A DNA stretch of 7,477 nucleotides from Planctomycetaceae bacterium. Lineage in GTDB: Bacteria > Planctomycetota > Phycisphaerae > Phycisphaerales > SM1A02. The notes beneath the pieces were generated by a model that saw only the letters and a program-made list of their open reading frames with translations, had not been told where the DNA came from and searched no databases. Position numbers and translations under genes: made by a program. Where the stretch lies: assembly GCA_027488415.1 (NCBI GenBank), contig JAIYBS010000362.1:1-7477 (forward strand). Reading direction: 5' to 3'. This document shows, piece after piece, positions 5,023-7,477 of this stretch (its first letter is position 1; every line of letters begins with the position of its first letter).

Positions 5023-7477
5023 TCGCGAGTGGCAACGCCGTCGGCGCCGGCCGTACGTCTGGACGGGGGTCGCGGTGCTCGCCTCGGCGGCGCTCGTGCT
5101 TGCCGCGTGGATGGTCGACCGCAACCGCACCGAGCAGCGTCGCGCCGGGAAGGTACGGCAGCGTCCCGTGGCCGAGCTCGTGGTGCCCTCGCCGCTCAGC
5201 GAACGCGAGCGCGACGGCACGGGGCCGAAGTTCGGCTCGCAGGAATCGGTGCGCCTCGAGCGCGGCGCGTGGGTGCAGGTCGCGGACGCGCAGGGCAACC
5301 TGAAGCAGCAGTACACCGCGTCGAGGATCGACCCGCTGCCCGACAAGCGTCTCGCGATGGAGAACCCGCGCGCCGTGCTCTACGGCGAGGGCGGGCGCAT
5401 CGTCACGATGCGCAGCGACTCGATGACGGCGCGCGTCCCCAAGCGCGCGCTCGACAGCGGGCGCCTCGCGGGGAACGTGGTCATCCGCATCTACCGGCCG
5501 AAGGACGGGCGTCCGGTCGATCTCGCGTCGGACGCTCCCGACGTCACCGTCGAGAGCCCGGAGGCGACCTTCGATGCCGGAAGCGGCGAGATCCGCTGCG
5601 ACAGCGAGGTGCGGATCGCCGGCGAGGTGATCACGTTCGACGGCGAGGGCCTGTCGCTCACGCTCGGCGACGACGGCAAGAGCCTCGAGCGGCTGGTCGT
5701 CGATCGCGCGCTCGCGCCGGTGCGCATCTCGCGCGCGGCGGTCGAGGCGCAGGCCAAGCGGCGCGAGGCGGCGAAGGCCGCGGCGCCGGCGGCCGCGCCC
5801 GCTCCCGCGGATCCGCAGGCAAAGGCGGGCTCGGACGCGCCGGCGACCGCCGCCAGGCAGTCCGCGAAGCCTGCCGGCAAGGGCGTCGCGAAGGGCGCCG
5901 CGAAGCCGGCGCCGACTCCGGCGACGCGGCTCTTCCAGCTGACGCTCCACGACGCGGTCGAGGTCGTCTCGAACGAGGAGGACCGCCGGACGACCGTTCG
6001 CGGCGACCGCCTCGACGCGTTCTTCATGCTTCGTTCCGGGGCCGGCGTGTCGCTCACGCGCGCGGACCCGTTCGGCCCGCCGGCGGCGCCGTTCCCGGCA
6101 GTGGCGCTCCCGGGCGCGCGCCCGCAGCAGCTCGCCGCGCTCGCGATCGCGGCAGTCGACGCGGGGGACGAGGATGGCGAAGAAGTTGAGGAGGACCTCG
6201 TCACCGTCGCGTTCAAGGGTCGCCTGGTGATGGCGCCCGCGCCCGAGGGGACGGAGGCGCCTGCCACGGAGGATGGTGTGCGGATGGTGGTCGTCGGGCA
6301 TCCGGCGACCATCGAGGACTCGCGATCCGAGTCGACGATCACGGCCGCGACGGCGACCTTCGAGTCGAACGTCGAGCGCATCGAGCTCGTCGGGACGGTC
6401 GACGACCCGGCGACGGTGGAGACGCCGGACTTCACGCTCGGCTCGAAGCACTTCGCGCTCGACCGATCGAAGGGCACCGGCCGCAGCGACGGCCCCGGCA
6501 CGATCGTCATGGGCGGCGCCGGCTCGAAGCCGCTCGTCGTCTCGTGGGGAACGTCGATGGCGCTCCGCCTCGAGCCCGGCACCGGCGACGCGGAGGGGAC
6601 GTTCCGCGGCGCGGAGTTCGTCGGCGAGGTCGACGTGCGCAGCCCGGACCTCGAGCTGCAGGCCGGCAGGCTCGCGGTCGACGCGCAGCCGGTCGGGACG
6701 AAGGACGTGCCGAGGCGCATCGTCGCCTCCGGCGGCGTGCGCGCGAAGGCGCTCGGAGCCGCGCGCGGCCGATTCTCCGCCGAGACCGTCGACATCGCGC
6801 TCTCCCCGAACGCCGACGGCGAGGCGCAGCCGCGCACCCTGGTGGCGACCGGCGGCGTGAGCGCGGGCGACGACGCGCAGACGCTCTGGTGCACGACGCT
6901 GCGGACCACCTTCGTCGAGCCGAAGGCCGCGGCGAAGGGCGATGCCGCACGGAGCGACCTCGGCGAGATCGTCGCCGAGGGACCGGTCGAGCTCGCACTC
7001 GCCGACGGCGCGCGGGTGTTCGCCTCGCGCCTCGAGGGTGACGGCGCGGCGCGCGACGCGCGGCTCCTTGGCCCCGACGTGCTGGTGGTCCGCGGGAACC
7101 TCGTGCTCGACCAGCTCTCCGAGATCCGGGTGCAGGAGCAGCCGGCGCGGATGAGCGCGATCGGGCCGGGCAGGGCGAGCGGATTCCGAGACCCGGTGCT
7201 CGCGGCCGCGGAGGGCCCGGTCGGCCGGCCGCGGATCGCCGGGCTGCCGCAGATGCAGGCGACGTGGCGCGAGTCGCTCGCGTTCGCCGACGGCGCGGTG
7301 AAGCCCGCGGACGGCGGGCCGGCGCGCGGGCTGCTCCTGCTGCAGGGCGCCGTGAAGGTGCGGGCGTCCCGGGAGCCCCGCGAGGCGGAGGCGCTCGACG
7401 CGGACGAGGTGCAGATCGAGATCATGCCGAAGTCGTCGGCGCGCGCCGCGGCACCCGCCCGCGCGGGCGGCGACGCG
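5000..7477 (+). CDS. lptC: Long LptC/LptA-like LPS-export protein, 3' end cut by window edge
   Basis: Likely part of the periplasmic bridge that carries LPS from the inner to the outer membrane. The frame stays open for 826 codons to the right edge. The N-terminus has an Arg cluster (13-17) and one hydrophobic segment (20-39), the N-in single-anchor topology of LptC. Residues about 75-235 are beta-strand rich in the LptC style (for example GRLAGNVVIRIY at 154-165, then GEIRCDSEVRIAG and ITFDGEGLSLTLG near 192-220). A linker rich in Ala, Pro and Lys covers about 247-311. Beyond it are further OstA/LptA-like strand repeats, including three copies of [IL]-V-A-x-G-[GP]-V and two larger modules marked by GPG and W-x-x-S. 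E. coli LptC is about 190 residues, so this protein is at least four times longer. The ATG at 5000 overlaps kdsC by 23 bases and has a G-rich stretch upstream. Assignment rests on topology, position after kdsC and strand pattern; the gene itself is secure. Confidence 0.75.
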   Translation, partial: MSDPAAPDREWQRRRRRPYVWTGVAVLASAALVLAAWMVDRNRTEQRRAGKVRQRPVAELVVPSPLSERERDGTGPKFGSQESVRLERGAWVQVADAQGNLKQQYTASRIDPLPDKRLAMENPRAVLYGEGGRIVTMRSDSMTARVPKRALDSGRLAGNVVIRIYRPKDGRPVDLASDAPDVTVESPEATFDAGSGEIRCDSEVRIAGEVITFDGEGLSLTLGDDGKSLERLVVDRALAPVRISRAAVEAQAKRREAAKAAAPAAAPAPADPQAKAGSDAPATAARQSAKPAGKGVAKGAAKPAPTPATRLFQLTLHDAVEVVSNEEDRRTTVRGDRLDAFFMLRSGAGVSLTRADPFGPPAAPFPAVALPGARPQQLAALAIAAVDAGDEDGEEVEEDLVTVAFKGRLVMAPAPEGTEAPATEDGVRMVVVGHPATIEDSRSESTITAATATFESNVERIELVGTVDDPATVETPDFTLGSKHFALDRSKGTGRSDGPGTIVMGGAGSKPLVVSWGTSMALRLEPGTGDAEGTFRGAEFVGEVDVRSPDLELQAGRLAVDAQPVGTKDVPRRIVASGGVRAKALGAARGRFSAETVDIALSPNADGEAQPRTLVATGGVSAGDDAQTLWCTTLRTTFVEPKAAAKGDAARSDLGEIVAEGPVELALADGARVFASRLEGDGAARDARLLGPDVLVVRGNLVLDQLSEIRVQEQPARMSAIGPGRASGFRDPVLAAAEGPVGRPRIAGLPQMQATWRESLAFADGAVKPADGGPARGLLLLQGAVKVRASREPREAEALDADEVQIEIMPKSSARAAAPARAGGDA
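5738..5932 (+). repeat. Low-complexity Ala/Pro/Lys linker within the lptC-like gene
   Basis: Codons for residues about 247-311 encode almost only Ala, Pro, Lys, Gly, Arg, Gln, Ser and Thr, including AAAPAAAPAPA. It reads as a flexible linker between the LptC-like N-terminal region and the repeat-bearing C-terminal part. The frame stays open through it and the codon pattern matches the flanks, so it is not a sign of a frameshift. Confidence 0.7.

Noticed and set aside
4610..6451. Minus-strand open frame of 613 codons opposite kdsC and the lptC-like gene
   Set aside because: It crosses two real genes in antisense and is almost entirely Arg, Ala and Gly; no domain is visible.
5491..7425. Minus-strand open frame of 644 codons opposite the lptC-like gene
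   Set aside because: Ser, Ala, Pro and Thr-rich antisense shadow. The plus frame has an anchor, strand pattern and internal repeats.
1..7477. A defence system, mobile element, CRISPR array or RNA gene
   Set aside because: I looked for direct repeats with spacers, terminal inverted repeats, transposase or integrase motifs and tRNA-like cloverleaf arms, and found none. All the long coding stretches are explained by the six genes listed.

Overview
The window is a very GC-rich piece of bacterial chromosome. Third codon positions are nearly all G or C, and long spurious open frames run opposite almost every real gene. It encodes an outer-membrane, LPS-making (Gram-negative) cell: a lipid A-type acyltransferase, the Kdo phosphatase KdsC and an LptC/LptA-like LPS-export protein all lie here. 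The long LptC-like protein and the membrane-anchored coiled-coil/BRCT-like protein suggest Planctomycetota to me (perhaps a Phycisphaerae-like lineage). That is an impression from protein architecture, with no marker-gene proof.

Layout: six protein-coding genes, two of them cut by the window edges, in two divergent blocks. The left block is on the minus strand and reads from about 4041 down to 1. It holds a GspE/PilB-family ATPase (2371-4041), then, after a 175-base gap with a candidate promoter, a periplasmic-facing coiled-coil protein (870-2195), followed 7 bases later by an LpxL/HtrB-type acyltransferase (1-862, C-terminus off the edge). The right block is on the plus strand and reads from 4169 to the right edge: rpsT (ribosomal protein S20, GTG start), kdsC (GTG start overlapping the rpsT stop by 4 bases) and an lptC-like gene (overlapping kdsC by 23 bases, still open at the right edge after 826 codons). 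The 127-base divergent gap 4042-4168 holds a candidate promoter for rpsT and a leader hairpin beside the ATPase ribosome binding site.

How the genes fit together: most concern the cell envelope. KdsC makes free Kdo for the LPS core, the acyltransferase probably adds an acyl chain to lipid A or another lipid, and the LptC-like protein would belong to the periplasmic LPS-export bridge. The ATPase would drive a type IV pilus or type II secretion pseudopilus whose other parts are not here. The kdsC-lptC order matches the order in the enterobacterial kdsC-lptC-lptA-lptB cluster, so lptA and lptB may lie just past the right edge. The unusual feature is that this LPS pair is translationally tied to a ribosomal protein gene.

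I see no tRNA, rRNA, CRISPR array, insertion sequence, phage gene or attachment site, and no gene-free stretch above 300 bases. The region looks like ordinary chromosome. Its two least described elements are the coiled-coil/BRCT-like protein and the oversized, repeat-bearing LptC-like protein.
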